Assembly (NCBI GenBank): GCA_026770025.1 | Contig: JAMXDE010000011.1 | Coordinates: 1,302,001 to 1,366,000 of the forward strand | DNA from: Craspedostauros australis | Lineage: Eukaryota > Bacillariophyta > Bacillariophyceae > Mastogloiales > Achnanthaceae | Length of the DNA stretch: 64,000 nucleotides | Reading direction: 5' to 3' | Part shown: piece by piece, positions 53,702 to 64,000 of the stretch | How the letters are laid out: each line of letters starts with the position of its first letter | Position numbering within the stretch: position 1 is the stretch's first letter | Translations under genes and position numbers: made by a program | The notes under the pieces: model-generated | Seen by the model: only the letters and a program-made list of their open reading frames with translations | Told to the model about the DNA's origin: nothing | Databases searched by the model: none

Positions 53702-55654
53702 AGACACATGTGCAACAGACAGGCTGACAAGCTACAGCTCGATTGACTTGGGTCATGATCCCACCCATCCGCGCAGCAATCACTGCCGATTGAAGCATGT
53801 AGGTGGTTTCCATGAATCAACGCATCAACAGGATGAATATACAGTGGCCGCATCGGGCGTCCTGGTGACTGGTTCGGAGTCATACACCTGTTGGTATCGG
53901 TCATCATCAATGTCCACAATCAACCATCACCAGTAAAACTTGCAACAGCATTGGATTCCATCATGGCTGATTGTGACACAAGGAGGATTGTCTGCTGGTG
54001 GCTTCTTCCCGCAACAGATTGGTGTCAACCTACGTATCCAATGGTCTAAAGTACCATCTCATTGGTCAGCACAATGCCAACAACAAGTACAACTGACCAT
54101 CAGCGGTGCTCATGCTGCATTTGTTGGCTGGGGAAAGCAATGGAACATGGCATCTGGTAATGTCCCAGTGATACAAAAAAGCTGAAGATCGTTTGCTGTT
54201 CAGCAATATCCGATCAACGAGCTTCACAGCAACTACCATCGACACCCACAGATTTGTATGGGAAACCTTGAACCAGACAGAGGAAAGGAGCTCATGTTTG
54301 TTGGCAAGTTCCGTGATTGGATGCCTACGATTGTGGAAGATGGTGTTGGTTGATAGTCGTTTGTTTGCTATTTCATCCCGTTGGCACTCCAATCCTCTTG
54401 GTGTCCGTTCTCTTGCCCGATGCTCTCGGCGCTTCAATCTGTTTTGTAGATTCGGTCTCCGACTATGAGTCGGTACGCAAGATGCTCTCTCGCTACTATT
54501 CGTATTCTCTCTCTCTCAATATCGTGTATTTGCATTACACAATACTCTGTGTTCGATGCATACTCTGCATTTGACACTCCATGAGTTTATTGCTGGTTCC
54601 TACTCCATGAGTGCTTAACACTTGAACTCCTCTTCGTGTATCCATGATCTCAATGCCTTTTGGTCATCGAATCTTCACCTTTCTGGTTCTGACATGGAGA
54701 CAGATGTCGACATGGTGACACAATGGCATCCTGTCAACGTCAGCTGTCATCCTTCTGCTCTACAGATGTCACATTCCATCGATGATACAATGGTCTGTCA
54801 GATGATATTGTCATCTGAGGTTGAGTTGGGAGGTACCTCAAGATTCGCTCGATACCATACGTTTCCTTTGACGGATGGACGGACGATGTTTCTGATTCTC
54901 TCAGAAATCGTTGATTGCAAATTTCCTCCAGAAATTCTGCTCATTTTCGTGTGTTCCATTTCCACTGATTCTGACAAATCACAGCATACTATCTACACGA
55001 GTGTAGTTGTACCGTCCAGAAATATATAAGAGCATAACGGGTGAACAATGCACATATACACGTACATCTCGACATATCCTCACATGTACATCTCGACACA
55101 TGTTCACGAGTGACAACCAATAGGCAGAGAGCACAGCATGCAGTCTAGGGCTCAGCAGCGCATGTCGAAAACATCAGAGAGCACCACATTCAGCTGAGGG
55201 TATCCAGCAAAGCGTCCATCATACATCAATACAGGATCAAGCAATGAGCATCGAGCACTACGCAGACTGAATTTCGACACCACCAACAGATCAGCAGACA
55301 TCTTTCAGCAAGAGCATGGAACATCTGCCAACGATCAACAAGTAGTAGGCAATTTCCAGCAGCAGTGGGACAGCTTCTGACCAGAACCAACAAATTTGTA
55401 CACAGTGCAACATCGAGCAGAGTATCCAGCTGCAACCAGCCACCAATGCATCAGCAGTAAGCATCACCAGATGGCATTCAGAAAAAGCAATGAATAAACA
55501 GAGATATTGTAGAACAGAGAAGAGTATGGGCCAAGTATTCATCCCCACAGAAGAATTTGCCAACTATCCAACCAACAGCATTGAGCAAAGCTCGCCTGGC
55601 AGAGCATCTTGCAACAACCAATGAATCAGCAGCATCATCGAGCAGAGTGAATCC

Positions 55655-55657
<3 letters not shown>

Positions 55658-55687
<30 letters not shown>
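55658..55687. repeat. (AG)n microsatellite
   Basis: About 15 AG units inside the T-poor block. Confidence 0.9.
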
Positions 55688-55690
<3 letters not shown>

Positions 55691-56795
55691 CATCCAGACA
55701 CACTCACAAATCTACAGAGAAAATCCAGCAGGAAGGAACCAATACCAGGCAATGGATTGAGCAGCGAACTTGCTGCAAAGCAATTGGCAACAAGCAACCA
55801 ACCAACTACAAATCTGCAACACCAGAGCACTCAACAGAAAGCAGAGCGCATGTGGTAGAGTATCTCAAAACAATCAACAGATCAATCTACATCGTTCAGC
55901 AGAGAGGAGTGCGCCTGTGGGCAGATCTTTCTCCAAGAGTATACCATGCTCAGCACCAACATTGCAATACGTTTGCAGTGCATGCCAGTTGAATACTTCA
56001 ATGGATACATGGATGAGTTGGTGAATGGATGGGCAAGCCCATTGTGTGAATGCAGGAGTAGATCGTATTCCATGTTGAAGGCAATGATTGCAGCAGTCGA
56101 GCAAGAACTGTCCTGCTCAACGCACCCACCCCGGATATCCACAGGTGCATAAACGATCCAACGGATCACCCGATGTGACCACAGCGGCCAAAAAAGGCCA
56201 TCGTGGCCAGGAGCAGTCCGCCCCTGACTTTGCCTCCTGAGCAAAAATAGGCATTAAATGCTGTATGACTGATCTGCACCAGCACTGGTTGTTCGAGTTT
56301 TGGCAGCGAATGGTTTGACATCAAAGCCCATTCTCACATTGCTTATCTCCATTCCATCCCTCAAATCGACAAATTCAACATCTGGTCCACCACCAAGACT
56401 ATCATCACCAAACGTGCTCTGACGCCAGATCGTGCAAACCGAATCCATGGAAGGAGAGAAATGCAGTCATTTGTTATCTTCTTCCAGCCCAAATCGTGTT
56501 GTAATGTGCACAATGATGGTTGCCGCAGCAAGAAAGGTCAAAGTGAAACTGCAAGCACACGAATCACAACACAAGAAGCAACACGACCGCCACCAGTCTC
56601 TTCCCACGCCATGCCAAAAGCTCAGCAGCTGACCAAGGCGTCCCATGTCCAAGGGGAGCAAAGCAGGTTACGCAAGACTTTGTATGAACAAACTAAGCTC
56701 AGTTCTAAATAATATATATTTTGCATACCTGAGGATAAGTCACTGTGCTCCATTACATTATGTTGTGTTGTGTAATATTCGCAAGTGTTGCTGTT

Positions 56796-56832
56796 GGCGT
56801 GGATGTGGATGTGGATGTGGATGTGGATGTGG
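56796..56832. repeat. (GGATGT)n microsatellite
   Basis: About six units of GGATGT, ending in a GGACAT variant. Confidence 0.9.
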
Positions 56833-57714
56833 ACATGGACGTGTTGGGATGCCACCACCAACGCTGAGCTGTTTGGCGCAACACGCACAAGAGAGGACAG
56901 ACCCAACCGAGCCAAATCACCAACAACGCGAGGAATCAATGTGACACTGAATCTTCCACAACATCACCACCGATGCCGTTGGATACCATCGCAGTCTGAC
57001 ATCGACCGGCAATGACAGCATTGCATTCGTCCACAGTGAGGACAAGCCAGCCAGCTATTTGTGTCGTATGAGCTAGCTAAATATATCTAAGCCTATCACA
57101 CTACACGCGACATTGTGTTCTAATAAAATCACGTTTTACCATGTCAAATCCGCGGGATGATACTCAACCTCGCTGAATGGGGTCATGCAATCAGTTTATT
57201 GGGCATCGTGGCTCGCAATTGTTGGACCAAATTGTCTGTGCCCGGACCCAATCACGTGATGTCTTGTTTCCATCACGCGTGAACATTTCTCGGGAAACCA
57301 CATTTTGCCCGAACTTTCCTTCGGTTACCAAGAACGACATGAAGTGCCAGGTTCAAATCGCCCACTGCGAAAACAGTTGTCTTGCTTGCCGGAAGGAAAA
57401 AAAACGAAGTTGTGTTGTTGCCAGTTTCCGTCCACTTTGTTCACACAACCACAACCAATTCAGCCACCCAGAGCAAGCCATTGTTTCGAGACAAGGCTCG
57501 AGGGACTCTGCGCGCACCAAGCCGACGAAGGTCCGCGTTGTTGAAGACGGGTCAACCGATCAGTGCGAGCGATACGATCAAGAAGGCCGCATACACACAC
57601 ACGCGTACACGAACACACTTGCTCATACATAGGGACACCGTGCGAATGTGCTTGCTGTCCAACGACCCAAATGGACACCGACGGAATTTGGCGGGCCGCA
57701 AAGCACAGGAATCG

Positions 57715-59528
57715 ATGGCACAGCCGCATTCGAAATCGGCAGCCAGCTTGGTCCAACTTCTCAATGACCAAGACCCAGAGCCTGATTTCCCGATCCTCAC
57801 GAGGCGAGCCAAACGCCAGAAGACCGTCGCAACAAGTCAGCAAAGCCCGCGCTTGTGGGCGCCTCAAGATCAAGTTGACCGCATCGAATACGACACTCGT
57901 TTCTACAGGTACTCGGAAGGAAGCAAAACGCTGGAACGCACGAATACGAATGTTTGTCGTGATGCCAACCCATCCCAGCCCGGTCCTCGGACTGGGCTTG
58001 GGCGGGACGACGACCACTGCTTCGAAAGATATTTGGCACTTGCTCCGCAACCACAGCTGCAGCCCAGACCATTTCATGCCAAGAAGAGGCAAGCAGCGAA
58101 CACTCACGGGAAAACTAGACAGAGACGGGATACCAGCAACAGCGCGAATGCAAAACGGAGCGATGCAACCACGTCCGACCCTACAGCTGCAAGGCAGCTT
58201 TGCCGATCGCGAAAGAAGAATGTAGCGACTGACATTCCAGCATGTTGCGGAGACACGTATGTCAGAGGTGACAGCATTCCAGTGTACGTGGTTACTTTTC
58301 CGGTTCAACTCCCCGGACTTTTCGTTCAAGTGGAGCATGCCGTGGCATGTTGCGCCCTTGGGTGTTCGATTGGCAACCGCTACACTCGCGTAGAGCATAG
58401 CCTATTGATCTGCTGTGATCACCGCGGCGAGCCATGCATATCTTGTCCCATTCAACGGCGCTCGCGCACCCACATGCACACTCACACTGATACGCCACAC
58501 CATCTATGCTCACCCATCCAATCTGCACGGTCATCTTGATTCTCATCTTCATGCTTCATCAACACAAACCGCCAATCACCTTCATTCATCGTCCTGCCCA
58601 ACATCGCAGAACGCCACAGATTTGGGATCCAGTTCGCGCGAACGAAGCAGAGAGACGAGGCGAGAACATTTCTGCTTTCCTAACGCAGGTCACCGAATTG
58701 GTCCAAACCGACTTCCTCATGGAACTCTTGCACAATGTCGACTACTCGGTTGCTGCCGCGCAGGCCCAGTATGCCCAGCTGCGCAAGGTCATGGACGTAC
58801 CATCGACGGCACTCTCACGGGGAGAGAAGCGCAAGTTGATCCTCATGGTCTGCAGCAAAGACACGAAGAAAGACTTCTCGAAGATCTCAAAGGCCATCAA
58901 TCGAAACATCGGAGATTGCCTCATCGAATACTACCGTTGGAAGGGCACCGAAGAGCAAGACTACATGTACATGAAGTCAAAATGGCGATCCGATTTCTGC
59001 ACGATCTGCGATGACGGGGGGACATTGCTCATCTGCGACGTATGCGAACGAGGGTACCATCTCGGATGCCTGGAACCACCGTTACGGGAAATACCAGACG
59101 GCCAATGGTTTTGCGAAAAGTGCGAGTGTCTCTGCGAGTCACAGAGGCTCGAGATCGCCATCAAAACCAAGCAACGGATCGCCAACAACGATGATGCCAA
59201 AGAGCTGATTTCAGACGGCGATCCTTGGCCCAGCCTCCGGAGTTTTGACCACCTGGACAGCGAAAGCAGCAGCGACGATGGAAGTGGCGACAATGAGAGC
59301 GACAGTGATCGTGCCAGCAGCGCCAGCGACAACAACGATACCGCGAGTAGCAGCATTTATTGCGGCATCGACAGCGAGAACGAGAATGAGATCGAGAGTT
59401 CGGGTTTTACCCTCTCTCCACATGCAAATTCATCGTGCAAGTCTCATACATCCAGTGCCTCGCATGTACAGTACTTTTCTGATGTCCTGTCGATAGACAC
59501 GCCAGAGCTAGCTACTGCTGATCGGTGA
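57715..59528 (+). CDS. SANT-like / PHD-finger chromatin protein
   Basis: Two exons (57715-58256 and 58610-59528) with a 353-bp intron (GTATGT...CGCAG); phases match and give 486 residues. An in-frame ATG at 57646 would add 23 residues. Exon 1 is polar, with an RRAKRQK basic cluster like a nuclear signal. Exon 2 has a SANT/Myb-like stretch (RGEKRKLILMV...DFSKISKAI...DCLIEYYRWKG) as in corepressor proteins. A canonical PHD finger follows (C4HC3: FCTIC, LLICDVC, GYHLGC, WFCEKC). The C-terminal ~130 residues are a Ser/Asp-rich acidic tail. PHD fingers read histone H3 tails, and the acidic DDGG before the second Cys pair favours unmodified H3K4, though this is inference. The exon 2 boundary was chosen by phase; the alternative acceptor at ATTTGG would shift the frame. 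Confidence 0.75.
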
Positions 59529-60148
59529 CGTCACCAGCCAACCTGAGACCAAATCAAATCCTAGGTTTTGGTTTAGTTCAACACTTCCATCCGTCAAGGA
59601 GAACCAGCAATTGCAGCATCGATGCTGGTGGCGAGTGTAACTGAATGCATATGGTACGACCTAGCAGTCATGGCTCCCAGACCGCCTGCCCGTGAATGTG
59701 CTGATAAATCCAACCAAGCCCACCTCCGAACATTCGGAAAGTCTCGATCATGAAAAGACTGCCAGGCACAGCAGGCATCGTGGTAGCCCAGATTCAGACC
59801 AAGCAGTACTGGCCTCGTTGCTTCATCCTGCGCCCAGTCTTCGGCTTGGAGGCACACAGCCATCACCAAAGCCAGCATCAGATCCGCCCGCAACATTGAC
59901 GATTCAATATTCGCCAGTCTCTTGAGGAACGGGCGTGCTAGGTTCGGTAGGTCAAGATCGGAAATCACACCCATACTGACGGGTACTCTAAATAAAAAAA
60001 TAACCCGCTGATTCAAGCGAAGATGCATGTGAAACGGTTAAAACAGCGTTAACGTGCGAAAACGGGCGTCGCCAAATGTCAGGAGGCAACAGAAGGTGTG
60101 GTGAGCCTCCGTGATCTGAGTGTTCAAGATCTGAGTCTTCATGGTTGT

Positions 60149-60307
60149 TGACAGCTTTCACTGTACCTCTTACCTATTTACTAATCGTATCAATCAAGTA
60201 CTGGTCGAAGATCGTCTTCAGACAACTCACAATAAAAGAACAAGAGCTCTGACCAGGGCACACAACAATGGGCCAATACGTCTACAGTAGTTACTTGTGC
60301 ACTTTGA
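60149..60307. repeat. Direct repeat, copy A (~159 bp)
   Basis: Begins tgacagctttcactg and ends cttgtgcactttga. It is about 90% similar to copy B at 60690-60849. The 382 bp between the two could be the inside of a very small LTR-type (TRIM) element, but no target-site duplication, primer site or TG...CA ends were found. Confidence 0.8.
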
Positions 60308-60689
60308 AAGTTGTGACGGCATGGATCAACCGCTCCTTATCTGCGACTGTGTCAATGACGCTTTTCTCTGCCTCCTTTCAACTTCATGTGGCACGCAAAG
60401 GGGGAACTGACCCAGGTCTGCTCTGTTTTCTTCATGTTGGCACTGGTGCCAGTGTCGGTTCCCGCTCCATGGTCCAAAAGCCATTGGCAGCAGCAACCTT
60501 CATCCACTTGTGCAAGGGCCTGCTACCAGCAGGTACCTGTAGGATTGTGGCCGTTTGCTCCATCCATACTACTTGGCCCGATGCAGGGCCGTAACAGCCT
60601 GGATATGTGGATTTGGCATGGCTATGTGCAGCATTGTTGTTGTTCAATTGTGCAAGGATGGCCTGCAACCGTTCCCGCATGGCTAGAAG

Positions 60690-60849
60690 TGACAGCTTTC
60701 ACTGTACCTCTTACCTTTTTACTAATCGTATCAATCCAAAATACTGGTCGGAGGTCGTCCCTGGACAACTCACAATAAAACACAAGAGCTCTGACCAGGG
60801 CATGCAACAACGGGCCAATACGTCTACAGTAGTTACTTGTGCACTTTGA
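60690..60849. repeat. Direct repeat, copy B (~160 bp)
   Basis: Second copy of the repeat at 60149-60307, with small indels and about 12 substitutions. Confidence 0.8.
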
Positions 60850-61634
60850 CAAGAAGCATGGCTCCTTCTTCAGAGGCTTGGTTGGTGTCCATATCATCAT
60901 TGCAAGAGGACCCTTGATTCCACGCAATGCGCCGGATCACCTCCGATGCCCACTTGTCTGTGGTCCGGCAAGATCCCTGCGACGCGAGAAAAAGAGCTTG
61001 TTGTTCCACCCGTCGCGTGCTCAGCAGGCCGAATCTTAGCGACCGCGGCCCAACTAACGGATACTTTGCTCAAACAATACCGCAATCATCGACAAGCAGC
61101 ATGATGGTTGTGGGCACACCATGCTCACTTGACAAGGAGTTTCACCATGCACAACCACAGAGCAATGGATACGGCACACTGCAAACATGTTAACAGCGCT
61201 CTGCACGTCCCTTGCGACAGCTTGCGATGATCAACCAGATAGCTGATTTAACTGCAATCTACGGGTCTGTCGCTATCGTGGCGATCATCCCCAAGAACAC
61301 TGCAGGCCGTACAGACACATGCCTGAGACGACTCGCACCAAGGATTGTGCTGAATCGTTGACAGGCCATAAACAAGCCTACTCAGCATGATGGCTTGGAT
61401 CGGAGTCACTGGAGACCAAAATGAATCAATCACCGAGCAGGCATGAGACCTTACATTGGGCTGAGATGTGGCTGTGCAAAAATGAGCCAATCTAGCATGC
61501 GGTATGCATGGTTCTCCATTCCACCTCCCATCCTGTTGGAGATGATCTTGCCATCACTGTGTCATCCATCCGCAGGGAAGCGAGCGACACTGGCTCGTTT
61601 ATCGCACGATGAATCCGAGCAAACAACAACAACA

Positions 61635-61635
<1 letters not shown>

Positions 61636-61683
<48 letters not shown>
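61636..61683. repeat. (ATAG)n microsatellite
   Basis: About 12 perfect ATAG units. Confidence 0.95.
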
Positions 61684-62157
61684 GTAGAGCGGATTGCGAG
61701 TATGATATGAAGAGTTGTCTATGGCATCATATCAGCACTCTTTCCGATAAGTACTGCTCGTTCTAGCATGCCTGACATGCGTGGTGCCTCTTCCTCCCAA
61801 AGCAGCCACTCATCGTTGGGGCAGCCGGAAGGTCTGTGTTTGGGTATGCACTCCAGCATGGATGCGCACATGTCTAAGTATGTTCCAGTTGTCGCACGTC
61901 TTTGGCATGATCGGACCCCTCCCCCCATTGCACAAGCACGGTGATATCCTGCCGTCTCTGTGTCGTACGCCATGTCGATCTATCATGACTGTCTCTTTCT
62001 GGAGAGTGCTACCTTTGCACCTATTGCTGGCTGTCTATTCTTGATCATGGGCTATCGTACCGCACTCTTCTCAGGCTGCCTGCGCGTTCACGTGTGCCTG
62101 TGTACTCTTGAGAGTCCATTCATATGGAGCTCCCTTCTTCGCTTTTCATACTATACT

Positions 62158-64000
62158 CTATGGATATTTCGGTGACTTGCGCACTCCTCCCTGTCTGTGC
62201 GACAGTTGGGCCAACTGCGACAGCTTCGCCATTTTCGTTTTGGAGGATCGCTCTTTCTTCATCTTTCCGCGAGATACATACGGCGATGGGCTTCGATGAG
62301 ATCTCGTGGGTGATCTTGATTGCTTTCTCGTGCCCCTTTCGCGTTGGTTGAGCTTTCCCGCTCGTTGGAATGTGTTCGGATACTGCAGGTTGAAGTGCGG
62401 CTTATCCGTCTGGAAGTAAGGATTCTTATTTTCGTACACCCGCTGCGTCTTCTGCATGTGATCCCAAAGCGGCCCGCTGGACACCATCTCCGGGTAGAGG
62501 ACCGGTGACGCGGCAGGCTTTGTGTGCTTCTGGCTCCGATCTCGCTTTGGTGATGCAAATCGCACATGATCCTCTTCACTTCTCGCATCCACGCTTCGTT
62601 GATTGCGGCGTTCATCACGGGTGCATTCCTTGACCTTCTTTCTCAATTCCTCGTTCTCGCTCTGTAACTGGTCGTAACTGTCGCGAAGCTCCTGCTTTTC
62701 AGACTCCAGCTGCATGATCCGGCGTTGCAAGTCTTCGATATCGGCAACGGTTGCCCGCGGCGAATGAGGGGATGCGGATTCTTCACCATCGGACTGGTAC
62801 GATGACGGTGATGATCGATAGGAGCGCGGCTCTATCGGCTCCGGACTTCGGTCCCCATGTTTGTCCGTCCTCCTCTCATCAATTTTCGGCGTCGCACGAC
62901 CAGGTCCAGAAGTGCTCCTGCCGTATCCGATGTCGGTCTCCTTCACGGCAGCGATGACACGACCTCCCGACTTCTTCAATGTTTTCAACATCTTCATCGG
63001 GCTTCTCCAAATCATGTTGGCCACCGGTGCTGTCGGGAGCGGCGCTGTCGGAGGTGGTGCTGCCATAGCATCGTCCACTTCGACCTCGCCATCATACTCA
63101 GCTCCTCCATAATGTCCAACGGATGCATCCGGTGATGCTTGCCCCTTATGCGTGATGTCATTTCTGTATCGCTCAGGGGAGTCCGCAAAGCTGGCGTTCG
63201 AGTGATCCGTCGGTGATGGTGGCGGTTGTGATCGCTTGCCACCGACTACCATCGATGGTTCGACGAACATCTCTCGCGCAACTCCGCTGGTCGTTCTGGG
63301 CACGTGAACACCGGGAAAGTCGGACATGAGGGAAGCTTGGTGGGGCGACTTGGCGAGCTTGGGTCGCGGGGATACTGACTGCATCTTGTTGCTCTTCTTG
63401 CTTCCTTGGCCACGCCCACGCCCACAGTCATTCTTGTGCTTGTGCTTGTGCTTGTGCTTGTGCTTGTTCGGAATGTGCGAAGTGGGCCTTGCAGGATCTT
63501 CAGCTGAGCAGGCTGGAGCAAAGGGCGGCGGGCGAGTGATATTGTCCTCGCTGCAATCTGATGACTCTGTAGCAGTTAGCGTAATGGAGTGGCATGGACT
63601 TGCTGGTCGCCGATTGCCGCCGGATTTGCCATCCTTTGCCAAAGGAGATCTGGTCTTGTGGCTCTTTTGCATGCTGCGTAGTTGATGATGCATGGCATGG
63701 GGGTTGTGGCGATGTGGCGACCGGCCGCGTCGACCGACTGAAGGTGAACGTGCATCTCTGCGTCTATTGTGGACAACAGTATCGTATCGATGGTTGTCAT
63801 CCTGAACAGGAACGGAATCGTCGTCACTGCTAACACTCTCATCACAGGCCTCGGGGATGACCTGCTCTTCCAACCCGGTCGATGCGAAGGCGTTGTGAGA
63901 AAGCAACGAAGCCCCGCACAGCAGCTCAATGTCTTGCAGAAGCGATCGTTTCTCGAAGTAGTCGGCGTGCCCTGGATACGCCGCTTGAAGCAGCGAGATG
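62158..64000 (-). CDS. Disordered coiled-coil protein, C-terminal part (partial)
   Basis: The minus-strand frame is open from the right edge of the window (no ATG needed) to a stop at 62158-62160, about 613 codons. Near the edge it reads ISLLQAAYPGHADYFEKRS and DIELLCGASLLSHNAF, which looks like the end of a folded domain. The rest is Ser/Pro/Arg/His-rich, with a (Lys-His)n run near plus position 63450 and SPxR repeats. A leucine-zipper-like coiled coil lies around plus position 62650-62740 (IEDLQRRIMQLESEKQELRD). Short basic clusters at the end may bind nucleic acid or act in nuclear import. No catalytic domain is seen in this part. The 5' exons lie outside the window. Confidence 0.65.
   Translation of the reverse strand, partial: ISLLQAAYPGHADYFEKRSLLQDIELLCGASLLSHNAFASTGLEEQVIPEACDESVSSDDDSVPVQDDNHRYDTVVHNRRRDARSPSVGRRGRSPHRHNPHAMHHQLRSMQKSHKTRSPLAKDGKSGGNRRPASPCHSITLTATESSDCSEDNITRPPPFAPACSAEDPARPTSHIPNKHKHKHKHKHKNDCGRGRGQGSKKSNKMQSVSPRPKLAKSPHQASLMSDFPGVHVPRTTSGVAREMFVEPSMVVGGKRSQPPPSPTDHSNASFADSPERYRNDITHKGQASPDASVGHYGGAEYDGEVEVDDAMAAPPPTAPLPTAPVANMIWRSPMKMLKTLKKSGGRVIAAVKETDIGYGRSTSGPGRATPKIDERRTDKHGDRSPEPIEPRSYRSSPSSYQSDGEESASPHSPRATVADIEDLQRRIMQLESEKQELRDSYDQLQSENEELRKKVKECTRDERRNQRSVDARSEEDHVRFASPKRDRSQKHTKPAASPVLYPEMVSSGPLWDHMQKTQRVYENKNPYFQTDKPHFNLQYPNTFQRAGKLNQRERGTRKQSRSPTRSHRSPSPYVSRGKMKKERSSKTKMAKLSQLAQLSHRQGGVRKSPKYP

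Larger units (their letters stand above)
53702..57714. other. Gene-poor region with T-poor block and microsatellites
   Basis: No supported gene. It includes an (AG)n tract (about 55658-55687), a GGATGT repeat (about 56796-56832), and a block from about 55100 to 55930 that is notably poor in T on the plus strand and repeats CAGCA and CATCGAGCA words. From about 57570 the plus strand becomes A/C-rich, probably the leader of the PHD gene. Confidence 0.45.
59529..62157. other. Intergenic region with direct repeats and a GATA microsatellite
   Basis: No confident gene. It has two ~160-bp direct repeats (60149-60307 and 60690-60849) and an (ATAG)n tract at about 61636-61683. Minus-strand frames at 60432-60680 and 60622-60927 look protein-like in places and may be remains of a transposon protein, but no domain was identified. 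A segment near 59990-60010 resembles the tail of the SINE-like insertion. Confidence 0.45.

Overview
This window is nuclear DNA of a eukaryote. Genes are dense, sit on both strands, and most have zero to two short GT-AG introns; one has four. The best guess at lineage is a diatom or another photosynthetic stramenopile. The DUF3598-type protein at 5414 has an N-terminal signal peptide ending in a Cys-Asp-Gly-Phe junction, like the presequence used to enter red-algal-type complex plastids. The piggyBac- and copia-related repeats and the protein set (P4-ATPase, CHY/RING ligase, cyclin Y, PPWD1, GPR180-like) fit this but do not prove it. No species is claimed.

Layout. 1-900: 3' end of an unrecognised Ser-rich protein. 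1.8-3.7 kb (-): CHY/RING ubiquitin ligase. 5.4-6.8 kb (+): predicted plastid DUF3598 protein. 7.1-13.9 kb (-): five-exon P4-type lipid flippase of about 1,800 residues. Directly upstream of its start codon, 13.9-16.9 kb (-): an LTR retrotransposon with a MITE inside its 3' LTR. 16.9-18.0 kb: two small uncertain genes. 20.5-21.0 kb (-): FoP/Aly-type mRNA export adaptor, divergent from an RsuA/RluB-type pseudouridine synthase at 21.7-23.2 kb (+). 23.9-24.9 kb (-): DUF1769 protein. 28.4-31.0 kb (+): WW domain fused to a cyclin Y-type cyclin. 31.6-33.4 kb (+): organellar dynamin/EHD-like GTPase. 33.7-34.4 kb (-): NEDD8/ubiquitin-like modifier with a two-codon first exon. 35.0-36.2 kb (-): sulfotransferase-like type II membrane protein, divergent from PPWD1 (36.6-39.1 kb, +). 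39.7-41.2 kb (+): GPR180/TMEM145-like seven-pass receptor. 41.9-42.6 kb (+): small two-TM protein.

From about 42.7 to 57.6 kb the window is gene-poor and repeat-rich. It holds a decayed piggyBac-like element, a shorter derivative that shares both of its ends, a SINE-like insertion in the derivative, one tRNA-Pro(AGG), telomere-like degenerate repeats and a T-poor low-complexity block. Genes resume with a SANT-PHD chromatin protein (57.7-59.5 kb, +). A repeat-bearing spacer follows, then the 3' part of a disordered coiled-coil protein (62.2 kb to the window end, -).

The genes are housekeeping genes (ubiquitin/NEDD8 conjugation, splicing, mRNA export, chromatin, membrane traffic) with no common pathway. 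The most interesting signals are in the mobile DNA and in a few unusual proteins: an LTR ending 18 bp from the flippase start codon, LTR differences that are all CpG transitions, a MITE and a SINE whose empty sites are visible in sister copies in the same window, the WW-cyclin Y fusion, and the Gln72 ubiquitin-like modifier.
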